Shown here in pieces: positions 42,248-50,779 of a DNA stretch of 64,000 nucleotides. A model generated the notes under the pieces. That model saw only the letters and a list, made by a program, of their open reading frames with translations, was not told the origin of the DNA and searched no databases. The stretch's first letter is position 1. The number at the start of each line of letters is the position of its first letter. Source of the DNA: an uncultured Eubacterium sp. (GTDB taxonomy: Bacteria; Bacillota; Clostridia; Oscillospirales; Acutalibacteraceae); contig NZ_CAKTGT010000001.1 in assembly GCF_934561735.1 (NCBI RefSeq), positions 62,001 to 126,000 on the forward strand, in the 5' to 3' direction. The position numbers were made by a program, and so were the translations under genes.

Positions 42248-43207
42248 TCAGAAATTCACCTTGTGGCTTGGGTCGCCGAGATGGTGATTATATAATTTTC
42301 TGTTGTCGAGTGCCCACTGTCTATCGGAAAAACCGCCTTTTTCAACGCCGTCAAGAGCGTTGTTAATCTCATAAATCGTTGCGTCAAGTGAGTCGAGAGT
42401 TGACAAAATCTCCGCCTCAAGGAACATTGGGCGAACAGCCGCACCGTAATCCGGAATTCCGTGGTGTGACAAAATCATATGCTCAAGAAGTGTAACCTTT
42501 TCGCCCGAAATGCCGAGTTTTTTAGCCGTTTCGTCAACATACATTGCACCTTTTACGAGGTGACCGATAAGTTCGCCCTCGGTGCTGTAACCGCTTGCAA
42601 GTCCCGATTGAGAAGTTTCAAGTTCCCAAGTTTTTGCGACATCGTGAAGAATTACACCCGAAAGAAGCAAATCCTTGTTGATATTTGGATAAATTTTGCA
42701 GATTTCCTCTGCCATACGCACAATGCTCATTGTGTGATACATAAGGCCGCCGACGATTGCGTGATGAAGTCGAAGTGCGGCAGGATAAGTTACGAGTTTG
42801 TCCTTTTTGTCGTCAATAATCGCAAGCACAATCGCCTTCAAATCATTGTCTGCAAAAGCTTCAACCCTTTTGTGAATCATATCAAAAAGCTGTGCACCGC
42901 CAACCTCGGCACTCGGCACAAGGTCGGCAAGATTATAGTCATCATTTGCCGATGCAGGACGCATTTGCGAAATTCTGAACTGGTCCCTGCCGTTATATTG
43001 TTCTACGCTTCCTCGAATTTTAACAATCATATCTGATGAAAAAATGCCGTTTGGCTGATAATCCCACCATTTGCCGCTCATCTCTCCGTCTTTGTCGCAA
43101 ATAACGACATCAAGATAAATCGAGCCTGATTTTGTCTTTTTTTCTTCACATTTTTTGAGGAGCACAAAACTCTCAACCATTCCGTTTGGCAATTCGGTAA
43201 AATTCAT
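42248..43207 (-). CDS. YhaM-like 3'-5' exoribonuclease (OB-fold plus HD domain)
   Basis: A 319-aa protein, the usual length for YhaM/CBF1-type exonucleases. Order: N-terminal OB-fold nucleic-acid-binding domain (about 15-100), then an HD domain with HHAIVGGLMYHT, HDVAKTWE (metal His-Asp) and HMILSHHG. It trims RNA and single-stranded DNA ends in a metal-dependent reaction. I start it at ATG 43207; the longer frame has no ribosome site. Confidence 0.9.
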   Translation of the reverse strand: MNFTELPNGMVESFVLLKKCEEKKTKSGSIYLDVVICDKDGEMSGKWWDYQPNGIFSSDMIVKIRGSVEQYNGRDQFRISQMRPASANDDYNLADLVPSAEVGGAQLFDMIHKRVEAFADNDLKAIVLAIIDDKKDKLVTYPAALRLHHAIVGGLMYHTMSIVRMAEEICKIYPNINKDLLLSGVILHDVAKTWELETSQSGLASGYSTEGELIGHLVKGAMYVDETAKKLGISGEKVTLLEHMILSHHGIPDYGAAVRPMFLEAEILSTLDSLDATIYEINNALDGVEKGGFSDRQWALDNRKLYNHHLGDPSHKVNF

Positions 43208-43262
43208 AATATATCTCACTTTCGTTTGTGTTAATAACAAGAATATGTACAATATGTACGGT

Positions 43263-43286
43263 AGGCGAACACAGTTCGCCTCTACG
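43263..43286. repeat. GTAG-type REP
   Basis: Palindrome GGCGAACACAGTTCGCC followed by TCTACG (one change in the foot), upstream of the YhaM-like gene. Confidence 0.78.
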
Positions 43287-43358
43287 ATATATTGATTATA
43301 CATTATAATACATTATATATCAAGTTGACGAACAAAAAAATGTACTTTAACATTCCAT

Positions 43359-43394
43359 TTGACATTTGACAACAGCATAATTTTGTAGTATCAT
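43359..43394 (+). promoter_or_regulatory. Probable promoter of the SDR gene
   Basis: Two overlapping-phase TTGACA boxes (43359-43364 and 43366-43371); the second has TATCAT 17 bases downstream (43389-43394). Start codon at 43438 is 44 bases further. Confidence 0.55.
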
Positions 43395-43437
43395 TATAGC
43401 GTATGAAAACACAAATAATCACTCGGAGGATATACAT

Positions 43438-44277
43438 ATGAGTACATGTTGGCTTCAAGGCAAAACCGTAGTTGTTACCGGCGCATCGGGCGGTATGGGT
43501 GCAGGTATTGCCGCAACACTTATCAAAAAACACGGCTGCACCGTTATCGGCGTAGCAAGAAACGAAAAGAAAATGCTTCACTTCATTGAAGAACTCGGCG
43601 AAACATATGCAAAGCAATTTTCATACGAGCTTTTTGATGTAAGCGTTAAAGAAAATTGGGAGAACTTTGCAAACGAGCTTAACGAAAAGGGCATTAAGGT
43701 TGATGTTCTTGTCAACAACGCAGGTATTCTTCCAAAATTCAAGAGATTTGACAAATATTCTTATGACGAAATCGAAAGAGCAATGAACATCAACTTCTAC
43801 TCTTGCGTATATTCGGTTAAAACAATGTTGCCGATGCTTCTTCAGTCAAGCACACCGGCTATCATCAACATTGACTCATCTGCCGCTCTTATGACTCTTG
43901 CAGGCACATCAATGTATTCTGCATCAAAGGCTGCACTCAAGGGCTTTACAGAAGCACTTCGTGTTGAGTTCCAAGGCAAGATGTATGTTGGTCTTGTTTG
44001 CCCGGGCTTCACAAAGACAGATATTTTCAGAGGCCAAGGCAATGCCGATATGAGCAGCGGCGCAAAGGTTATGGATATGATTTCAACCGATTGCGACAAG
44101 ATGGTTAAGATGATTATGTTTGGCATCGAGCACAAGGCTCCTATGCAGGTTCACGGCTTTGATGCACACGCAATGAGCGTTTTCAACCGTCTTATGCCTG
44201 TTTACGGTTCAAAGCTTTTCAGCTCGGTTATGAGAATGGCTAATGTAGATATTTTTAAAGAAGTATTTTCGGATTAA
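43438..44277 (+). CDS. Short-chain dehydrogenase/reductase
   Basis: NAD(P)-dependent oxidoreductase with a Rossmann fold. The 279-aa protein has TGASGGMGAG (about 12-21), NNAG (NNAGILP), catalytic Ser in IDSSAALM and YSASK (Tyr about 160). Strong ribosome site GGAGG. The SDR family uses many substrates (steroids, sugars, fatty acids); none is indicated. It lies 101 bases upstream of a sugar-type transporter gene but a terminator separates them. Confidence 0.93.
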   Translation: MSTCWLQGKTVVVTGASGGMGAGIAATLIKKHGCTVIGVARNEKKMLHFIEELGETYAKQFSYELFDVSVKENWENFANELNEKGIKVDVLVNNAGILPKFKRFDKYSYDEIERAMNINFYSCVYSVKTMLPMLLQSSTPAIINIDSSAALMTLAGTSMYSASKAALKGFTEALRVEFQGKMYVGLVCPGFTKTDIFRGQGNADMSSGAKVMDMISTDCDKMVKMIMFGIEHKAPMQVHGFDAHAMSVFNRLMPVYGSKLFSSVMRMANVDIFKEVFSD

Positions 44278-44308
44278 TCTAAAATTTCTTCTTTGTCATG
44301 GCAAAGGC

Positions 44309-44347
44309 GCCAAGGCAGGATTGCACTATTCTGTCTTGGCTTATTTT
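44309..44347 (+). terminator. Terminator after the SDR gene
   Basis: Stem GCCAAGGCAG / CTGTCTTGGC (one wobble pair) followed by TTATTTTATTT. Confidence 0.75.
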
Positions 44348-44378
44348 ATTTAAAAATTTAAAAGTGAGGTAAAAAACA

Positions 44379-45827
44379 ATGGCTGAAGCTACAAAAGATA
44401 TTGCAAAGCAAAAATATCTTAACTTCAAAGAAATTGCCGCTTATTCTCTCGGTCTGTTCGGCTTTCAGGCAATAGTCGGATTGCTCAACAGTTATCAGGC
44501 AGAATTTGACGGCTCGATTTTGGGTGCAAATGTATCGGTGGTTGCAATTCTCATCTTGATTGCAAAAATCGTTTCTGCAGTTGCCGACCCTGTCGTAGGT
44601 AATTTGGTTGACCGCTCAAAAAGCAAAATGGGCAAATTCAAAAGTATGATTGTGTATTCAATCGTTCCGCTTCTTATTTTCACGGCGGTTGTGTTTATTG
44701 ATGTTCCGTTTAAAGACAACAAGGTTGCAACATACATTTGGATTTTCGGCACTTATCTTATTTGGAGCATTGCAATGACAATGGGTGATGTTCCGTCGCA
44801 GGGTATCGCCGCCGCACTCACACCAAACCCGACAGAAAGAACAAATGTTGTTTCTATCTCAAACACCTTCAAGCAGGTAGGTTTCAGTGCTTGCGTTGTA
44901 ATTGTGCCTATTGTTTGCCTCATCATTCCGGGCGGCTCAAAGGTTTTTGTAAAATCGGGCGAAACAGACACCCCGATGATTTCCGGCGAATATCTCGGCA
45001 CTGCAATTCTCACGGCGATTTTAGGTTGCGTACTTTTTGCACTCATTCCGCTCCTCAACAAAGAGCGTGTTACGGTTGAATCCGGCGAAAAAACAACCGC
45101 AAAAGATATGATTTTCGCCCTCAAAGACAACAAGCCGTTTATGCTTGTAATTGTTTCTTACTTCCTCGGCTTCGGCAGACAGATGGCAATGGGCATTCAG
45201 GTTCAGGCTGCCACCGTTATTCTCGGAAGCCAAAACCTCGTTGCCGTTTTGGGTATTGTAACCGCCGTAGGTTCTATGATAAGCATGGCACTTTGCCCGT
45301 TGCTCATCAAAAAGTTGGATGAAAGAAAGGCTTACATTCTTCTTTCGGTTTACGGTTTTGCCGCTTCGATTTTCTCATTTGCAGTCGGCTACTTCTGGTT
45401 CAAATCCCCAAGTAATATGGTGCTTACCGTTTTGTTCTACGCAAGCTTGTTCCTTATCGGCTTGCAATTCGGTGCCGTAACTCTTATGCCAATGATTATG
45501 ACAGCCGACTGTGTGGATTACTACGAATACAAAACAGGCAAGAGAATGGAGGGCACCTGCTACTCAATCCTCACTCTTACAATCAAGGTTTGCCTTGCTC
45601 TCGGCACAGCTGTCGGACTCATCTTTGTTCAGGCTTCGGGCTATTATGACGGCCTTGCAACAGGCACATTTAACCTCAGCACAAAGAACATTATATTCTT
45701 TGCATACACCGCCCTTCCGGGTATACTTGCACTTCTCTCAATCATTCCTATGATTAAGTACGATGTTGTAGGTGCCAAGAAAGCCGAAATCAGCGAAACC
45801 CTCGCAAAGAAAAGAGAAATTCAGTAA
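44379..45827 (+). CDS. GPH-family sugar:cation symporter (MFS)
   Basis: A 482-aa inner-membrane transporter with twelve hydrophobic segments. Seen: the GPH signature DPVVGNLVDRSKSKMGKFK (about 68-86), TNVVSISNTFKQVGF, and MPMIMTADCVDYYEYKTGKRMEGT (about 376-399), a conserved GPH stretch. Family members import glycosides, pentosides or glucuronides with Na+ or H+; the substrate is not predictable. GTGAGG precedes its ATG. Confidence 0.92.
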   Translation: MAEATKDIAKQKYLNFKEIAAYSLGLFGFQAIVGLLNSYQAEFDGSILGANVSVVAILILIAKIVSAVADPVVGNLVDRSKSKMGKFKSMIVYSIVPLLIFTAVVFIDVPFKDNKVATYIWIFGTYLIWSIAMTMGDVPSQGIAAALTPNPTERTNVVSISNTFKQVGFSACVVIVPIVCLIIPGGSKVFVKSGETDTPMISGEYLGTAILTAILGCVLFALIPLLNKERVTVESGEKTTAKDMIFALKDNKPFMLVIVSYFLGFGRQMAMGIQVQAATVILGSQNLVAVLGIVTAVGSMISMALCPLLIKKLDERKAYILLSVYGFAASIFSFAVGYFWFKSPSNMVLTVLFYASLFLIGLQFGAVTLMPMIMTADCVDYYEYKTGKRMEGTCYSILTLTIKVCLALGTAVGLIFVQASGYYDGLATGTFNLSTKNIIFFAYTALPGILALLSIIPMIKYDVVGAKKAEISETLAKKREIQ

Positions 45828-45869
45828 AACAAAACAATTCAATAATCTTGAACCGAACACAAAAATTAT

Positions 45870-45905
45870 AAGGGATTGCTTCACATAACAGTGAAGCAGT
45901 CCCTT
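45870..45905. terminator. Bidirectional terminator between GPH transporter and secreted gene
   Basis: Perfect stem AAGGGATTGCTTCAC / GTGAAGCA-TCCCTT-type (45870-45884 / 45891-45905, one wobble pair) with TATTTATTG after and A-rich sequence before. Confidence 0.85.
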
Positions 45906-45925
45906 ATTTATTGTGCTGAATTAAT

Positions 45926-47512
45926 TTACTTTGCAGTCTTTGCTTTGATGTTTGACCACGGGCCGTAATATATTCTGCCGCCTGCCTTTTTATAGGCTCT
46001 GACTCTTACATAATACTTTCTGCCCTTGGTGAAGTTTTTGCCGGTATAAGACTTGTATCTTCTGCCTGTGATTGTCTTTTTGGCAGAAATCTTTTTAAAC
46101 TTCTTATCTCTTGCCCAAACAATTTGATAACCTGTAGCGGATGTTGTGCACTTGTTCCACTTTACAACAATCTTGTGACCGCTCTTTTTAGCTATAAGAC
46201 TTACAAGCTTAACCTTTGCCGGAGTGTAGTTCTTAGTAGTTGTTACAGGCTTTGTTGTGGTTGGCTGAGCTTGAGTTATTGTGGCATTTGTGTAATACAA
46301 TGTTGTATTTGTCTTTGCCTTCATATATCCTGCGGCAAATGCAAGACCGTCCGATGCAGTGTTGTTTGCACCGATATTAAAGAAATTATAAATACCCTGG
46401 AACGGTGCGGTTGTGCCTGTAATTGCAGAACCGTAGTATACACCGTTTTCTTGGCGAATCTTTGTTGCAATGTAATTTACGCCCCAGCCGTTAGTTGTGG
46501 AAGCAGCAATTATCGCATCTGTATATGTAGCATTCTTAAGAGTTGTTCCCGAGCCTGTTGTATAATTTGTTATTGAACCCTCTGTAGTGGTGTATGTGAT
46601 GTCTTTATTCTCCATCCAAGAGCCCTTGAGAATACCGTTTACAAGATTCTTTGGGGCATTTGCATCAGGAGACATTTTATCACAATCTTCCTTTTTCAGG
46701 CTTTCAAACTGGAAAACACCGTCTAAAGTTAAGAAATTAAGAGGATTGAGATACTTTTCAACATCTGTTTTTAAAGCTCTAGGATTTGCTTTCATTTCTG
46801 CCGCTACCGCCTGATCAAATGTAAGACCGGTATTAACAGCTTTAAAAGTATAATTTGTTCCGCCGTACATTCTTGCAAAATCTGCAATATCATGCGCATA
46901 TTTACCTGTAAATTCCGGATAACTTGCCGTTGAATAATTACCGTTATCACCCGGAATATTTAAATAAACAGGAATGTAAAATGTATGCGGTGATTCAAGC
47001 AAACCTGCATTTTTATATCCGTTATAAAGAATCTTTGCTTCATCAGCTGCACCGCTGATATTTGTCATATATTCATGTGTAAACTGCTTTGTTGAAGTTG
47101 TATTAACATTAAACTTCTGGAAATACAATGTAAATTGGTCTGAAAGATAATTGTCGGCAATATACTTTGCACCGTAAACGATTGAATCGTAAGGGTTTGT
47201 CCACGGTCTGCCGTAGTTACCGCCAAAAAATGTTGTGTCAACATCTGTTTTGTTGATGTAGCCGATGATTCCGCTTGATGCAGTTGCAGTTTGAGTGCCA
47301 AACTTTACCTGTGTTGTAGGTGCATATTTGCCACTGCCTTGCTCTGTATAAAGTCTGACCACATACTGATTTCCGCTGTCACGGATATAAGTCATACGCT
47401 GACCGGCAGGAATTGTAATGTTTGTTGTTGCCGCCTGAGCAGTTGAAGCAAAACCAAGCATACTTGTAGCAAGAACTGCAACAGACAAAATACCTGAAAT
47501 TAATTTTTTCAT
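45926..47512 (-). CDS. Secreted glucosaminidase-like protein, permuted order, with C-terminal Fn3-like domain
   Basis: A 528-aa exported protein: signal peptide MKKLISGILSVAVLATSMLG...AQAA, then an SH3-like strand region (ITIPAGQRMTYIRDSG...) and the half containing GNYGRPWTNP and LYFQKFNV, then the half containing NPLNFL, FQFESLKK, TKIRQENG (putative catalytic Glu) and FQGIYNFFNIGA, then a Lys/Tyr-rich Fn3-like domain (about 430-528). Compared with the neighbour at 47629 the two halves are in reversed order. It probably trims cell-wall glycan (LytD-like), acting outside the cell. Start at ATG 47512 after GAAAGGA. Confidence 0.82.
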   Translation of the reverse strand: MKKLISGILSVAVLATSMLGFASTAQAATTNITIPAGQRMTYIRDSGNQYVVRLYTEQGSGKYAPTTQVKFGTQTATASSGIIGYINKTDVDTTFFGGNYGRPWTNPYDSIVYGAKYIADNYLSDQFTLYFQKFNVNTTSTKQFTHEYMTNISGAADEAKILYNGYKNAGLLESPHTFYIPVYLNIPGDNGNYSTASYPEFTGKYAHDIADFARMYGGTNYTFKAVNTGLTFDQAVAAEMKANPRALKTDVEKYLNPLNFLTLDGVFQFESLKKEDCDKMSPDANAPKNLVNGILKGSWMENKDITYTTTEGSITNYTTGSGTTLKNATYTDAIIAASTTNGWGVNYIATKIRQENGVYYGSAITGTTAPFQGIYNFFNIGANNTASDGLAFAAGYMKAKTNTTLYYTNATITQAQPTTTKPVTTTKNYTPAKVKLVSLIAKKSGHKIVVKWNKCTTSATGYQIVWARDKKFKKISAKKTITGRRYKSYTGKNFTKGRKYYVRVRAYKKAGGRIYYGPWSNIKAKTAK

Positions 47513-47628
47513 TTTATTCATCCTTTCATAAATTTTATATAATTTATTCCTTGTATTCAAATTATACCATATGTACATTTAAAATGCAATACAAATCCGA
47601 GCACCGCTTTAACGCTCCGTATATTAAG

Positions 47629-49143
47629 TTATTTAGATGTTTTTGACTTAATATTTGACCAAGGAGCGTAATATTTTTTGCTTCCGACCTTCTTATAAGC
47701 TCTTACCTTTACATAATACTTTTTACCCTTTGTAAAGTTTTTGCCGGTGTAAGTTACCTTTGACCTGCCTTTTGTAGTTGTTTTGGCAACAATCTTTTTA
47801 AACTTTTTGTCCTTTGCCCAATAGATTTGGTAGCCTGTTGCAGATGTTGAGCACTTGTTCCACTTTGCCTTGATTTTGTGACCTTTAAGTGCGGTAAGGC
47901 TTGTTAACTTAACCTTTTTCGGAGTATAATCCTTTGTTGTTGTGGAAACTGACGAGTCTGAATCTGAATCATCATTTGGCATATTGTCAAAAACAGGAAT
48001 ATAGAATGTATGTGCTTTGTCGAGCAAATCCGCTCTTGAATAACCGCTGTAAAGATGATATCCCTCGCTTGCCGCACCGTTGACATTTGTCATATACTCA
48101 TGCTTGTACAAATTGCCCGACTGCTCGTTAACATTAAACTTTTGCAAATACATTGTGTATTGATATTTAAGATAGCCGTTTGCGATGTACTTTGTGCCGT
48201 AGTAAATTGCTTTGTTTGGGTCGGTCCACGGTCTGCCGTAATTGCCGATGTATGTTGTATTCAAATCGGATTTTTTAACATATCCGATATCTTTATCTTC
48301 ATATTTGCCGTTTCCGAGTTCATCGTAAAGAGTAACCCTGTAAAAATCACCCTTTTGATTAATATAGCACATCCTTTGACCTTTTGATACAGTTGCAATC
48401 GCCTCGGAATTTTCATCAGCGGCTTCGTACAAAACCGTATCGGTCTTTGCCTTTAAAAATCCTGCCGCCCAAGCAAGTCCGTCCAAAGCTGATGAGTATG
48501 CACCAATGTTAAAATAATTATATATACCCTGAAACGGCGGATTTAACCCACTTACGGCTTTGGCGGAATTTGTTGCACCGCCGTTTTCCTGACGGATTTT
48601 TGCCGCAATGTAGTTTGCACTCATTCCGCTGTCGTTTGACGCCTTAATCATTGACTCGGCATAGCTTGAAACTTCGCTTACTTTTTTGCTGACATTTTGT
48701 GTGTCAAAATATGTAATTTCACTGTTTGCCATCCAAGTGCCTTTGAGAATAGCATTTACACTTGATACGGACTGAGAAGCATCGCTTTTTTTGATGCTTT
48801 CAAACTGAAAAATGTACTTTTCGCTTAACCAATTACGAGGGTCAAGATAATCACGCAGATTTTCTTCTGAAGTAGGAGTGCCTGATTTTTCGCCTTGAAC
48901 GGCTTCGTCAAAATCCAAACCGGTTTTGAATGCCACAAATTTCCAATTAGGGTGTTCTTTTTGCAATTCAGCCAATCCCACGGAGCCGTGTTCCGAGCTG
49001 TAAGAGCCGTCTATGTAACTGTCCGAAAATCCTGCGGCTTTTAAACTTTCTTCAACCGTTGCCGCCTGAACGCTTGCACCGAATGTTGCAAAGCTTGTTA
49101 CAAGCATTACAGTTGATAATATTACAGATATAATTTTTTTCAT
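47629..49143 (-). CDS. Secreted N-acetylglucosaminidase-like protein with C-terminal Fn3-like domain
   Basis: A 504-aa exported paralogue of the downstream gene. Order: signal peptide MKKIISVILSTVMLVTSFA...VQAA; half 1 (DPRNWL, FQFESIKK, AKIRQENGG with putative catalytic Glu, FQGIYNYFNIGA, GLAWAAGFLKAKT); SH3-like strands (GQRMCYINQKGDFYRVTLYD); half 2 (GNYGRPWTDP, MYLQKFNV, HEYMTNVNGAASEG, HTFYIPVFDNMP); Fn3-like domain (about 405-504). The order is that of LytD-type autolysins. Start is ATG 49143 with AAAGGA; the long in-frame leader upstream has no role. Confidence 0.85.
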   Translation of the reverse strand: MKKIISVILSTVMLVTSFATFGASVQAATVEESLKAAGFSDSYIDGSYSSEHGSVGLAELQKEHPNWKFVAFKTGLDFDEAVQGEKSGTPTSEENLRDYLDPRNWLSEKYIFQFESIKKSDASQSVSSVNAILKGTWMANSEITYFDTQNVSKKVSEVSSYAESMIKASNDSGMSANYIAAKIRQENGGATNSAKAVSGLNPPFQGIYNYFNIGAYSSALDGLAWAAGFLKAKTDTVLYEAADENSEAIATVSKGQRMCYINQKGDFYRVTLYDELGNGKYEDKDIGYVKKSDLNTTYIGNYGRPWTDPNKAIYYGTKYIANGYLKYQYTMYLQKFNVNEQSGNLYKHEYMTNVNGAASEGYHLYSGYSRADLLDKAHTFYIPVFDNMPNDDSDSDSSVSTTTKDYTPKKVKLTSLTALKGHKIKAKWNKCSTSATGYQIYWAKDKKFKKIVAKTTTKGRSKVTYTGKNFTKGKKYYVKVRAYKKVGSKKYYAPWSNIKSKTSK

Positions 49144-49288
49144 AAATTTTCCTTTCAAAATATTACAAATTGTAACTTTCGGAATATATATTATCACAAT
49201 TTGTAGAAAAATGCAACACACTAAGTTTTGGTACAGATGGAAAATAAACGCAATATGTGGTATAATAACCACAAAGGAAGTGAATAAA

Positions 49289-50134
49289 ATGTTTGATATA
49301 GCAATAATCGGAAGCGGTCCGGCAGGAATTTCTGCGGCAATAAATTGCAAAATCAGGAACAAATCATTTGTTCTTTTCGGTCAAAATGAGCTTTCACACA
49401 AGGTGGTAATATCGGAAAAAATCAATAACTATCCGGGTTTGCCAAACATAACAGGCGAAGAACTCAACGCAAAAATGCGTGAGCACCTCAACTCAATGCA
49501 AATTGAGATTACCGATGAAAGAATAACCGGAATATACAAAATGAAAGACAAATTCACCTTGCTTGCAGACAGAAAAATGTTTGAAGCAAGGGCGGTTATA
49601 CTTTGCCTCGGTGCGGAAACAATAAAGCCATTGCCAAACGAGCGAGAACTTCTCGGCAGGGGCGTAAGCTACTGTGCAACCTGTGACGGAATGCTGTACA
49701 AAGACAAAAAAATCGCCGTATTCTGCGACAATGCAGACAGCGAGGAGGAAGTTGAATATTTGAGCGAACTTGCAAGCGAGGTCTACTATTCGCACAGGTT
49801 TGAATCCAGAATAAACAACGAAAATGTTATACATCTTACATCAAAAATTAAAGGGGTTATCGGTGAAAACAAAGTAAGCGGAATTGAGCTTGCAGACGGA
49901 ACAAAACTTGATGTTGACGGTGTGTTTTTCATCAAGCAGGCTGTTGCCGCCGATGTGCTTTTGAATAAACTCGAAGTTGAGCAGGGAAGAATTGTAGTTG
50001 ACAGAAATATGCAAACTAGCATTGACGGCTGTTTTGCCGCTGGTGACTGCACAGGCACTCCGTACCAAATTGCAAAAGCCGTAGGCGAAGGAAATGTTGC
50101 GGCACACAGTGCAATAAAGTGGTTGAGTTTATGA
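49289..50134 (+). CDS. Thioredoxin reductase-like FAD disulfide oxidoreductase
   Basis: A 281-aa flavoprotein: FAD loop IIGSGPAGISAA (residues 6-17), redox disulfide CATC (in VSYCATCDGMLY, about 132-135) and GDC FAD motif (GCFAAGDCTGTPYQIAKAVGEG). It passes electrons from NAD(P)H or ferredoxin to thioredoxin. The pyridine-nucleotide domain is poorly conserved (the GxGxxA loop is replaced by CDNADSEEE), so it may use another donor such as ferredoxin, as some clostridial reductases do. AAGGAAG precedes the ATG at 49289. Its stop overlaps the transposase start (ATGA). Confidence 0.88.
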   Translation: MFDIAIIGSGPAGISAAINCKIRNKSFVLFGQNELSHKVVISEKINNYPGLPNITGEELNAKMREHLNSMQIEITDERITGIYKMKDKFTLLADRKMFEARAVILCLGAETIKPLPNERELLGRGVSYCATCDGMLYKDKKIAVFCDNADSEEEVEYLSELASEVYYSHRFESRINNENVIHLTSKIKGVIGENKVSGIELADGTKLDVDGVFFIKQAVAADVLLNKLEVEQGRIVVDRNMQTSIDGCFAAGDCTGTPYQIAKAVGEGNVAAHSAIKWLSL

Positions 50135-50619
50135 ACAACATTGAATTACCAAAAAGAAAAGCCAACAGATTGCCAAATTATGATTATTCGCAAAACGGTG
50201 CATATTTTATAACAATTTGTGTAAAGGATAAAGAACCGATTTTGTCAAAGATCGAATTTAACAGCATTTATCCAAACGAAATTAGGTTATCAAAATTTGG
50301 TATCATTGTTGCTAATGAAATTTTAAATATTGAAAAAAGATTTGATAATACTAAAGTTTTGGATTATGTTATTATGCCAAATCATATACATTTAATTATT
50401 CAATTAGATGATTGTAGCTGTTCATTAGGTCAAATTATTGGTTCTTTCAAATCAATAGCTACATTACAAAGCAAAAAAATCGGATATTCTAATGATAAAT
50501 TATTTCAGCGAAATTATTATGACCATATAATTAGAAATGAAGATGATTATTTGACAAAATCAAATTACATCAAGAATAATCCGGAAAAATGGTTAGATGA
50601 TAAATATTATAAATCGTAG
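50131..50619 (+). CDS. REP-associated tyrosine transposase (RAYT, TnpA-REP family)
   Basis: A 162-aa HUH single-strand nuclease of the IS200-related Y1 group without IS ends. Seen: N-terminal RLPNYDYSQNGAYFITIC, HUH motif in MPNHIHLII (about 83-91), and a Tyr-containing helix (FQRNYYDHIIRNEDDY) with the typical ending YIKNNPEKWL. RAYTs move or process REP palindromes that carry a GTAG tetranucleotide. Its start codon overlaps the trxR-like stop (ATGA). Its own stop codon TAG lies inside the CGTAGGGG of a REP (50615-50640). Confidence 0.93.
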   Translation: MNNIELPKRKANRLPNYDYSQNGAYFITICVKDKEPILSKIEFNSIYPNEIRLSKFGIIVANEILNIEKRFDNTKVLDYVIMPNHIHLIIQLDDCSCSLGQIIGSFKSIATLQSKKIGYSNDKLFQRNYYDHIIRNEDDYLTKSNYIKNNPEKWLDDKYYKS

Positions 50620-50677
50620 GGGTCAGGCTTGCCTGACCCGTTTTAATTTTCGGGATGGGCAAGCCCATCCCCTACGG
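50615..50677. repeat. Inverted pair of GTAG-type REPs flanking the RAYT 3' end
   Basis: CGTAGGGG + hairpin GTCAGGCTTGCCTGAC (50615-50640), ten bases of spacer, then the inverted copy with hairpin GATGGGCAAGCCCATC and CCCCTACGG (50651-50677). The two feet are complementary, the loops differ. Confidence 0.9.
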
Positions 50678-50706
50678 TGTTTCTTGTTATATATATAAGA
50701 GTAAAA

Positions 50707-50733
50707 CCCGGTGCTCTGTAACAGAGCACCGGG
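50707..50733 (-). terminator. Terminator of the BspA-like pair
   Basis: Perfect 12-bp stem CCCGGTGCTCTG / CAGAGCACCGGG with loop TAA, followed on the minus strand by TTTTACTCTT. Confidence 0.88.
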
Positions 50734-50779
50734 CCACTTTGAGAACTATAATAATTTAATTAAAATTAACACTAAAAAC

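Noticed and set aside
43303..43617. 104-codon Cys-rich frame antisense to the SDR start
   Set aside because: It covers the SDR promoter and N terminus on the opposite strand and has no ribosome site.
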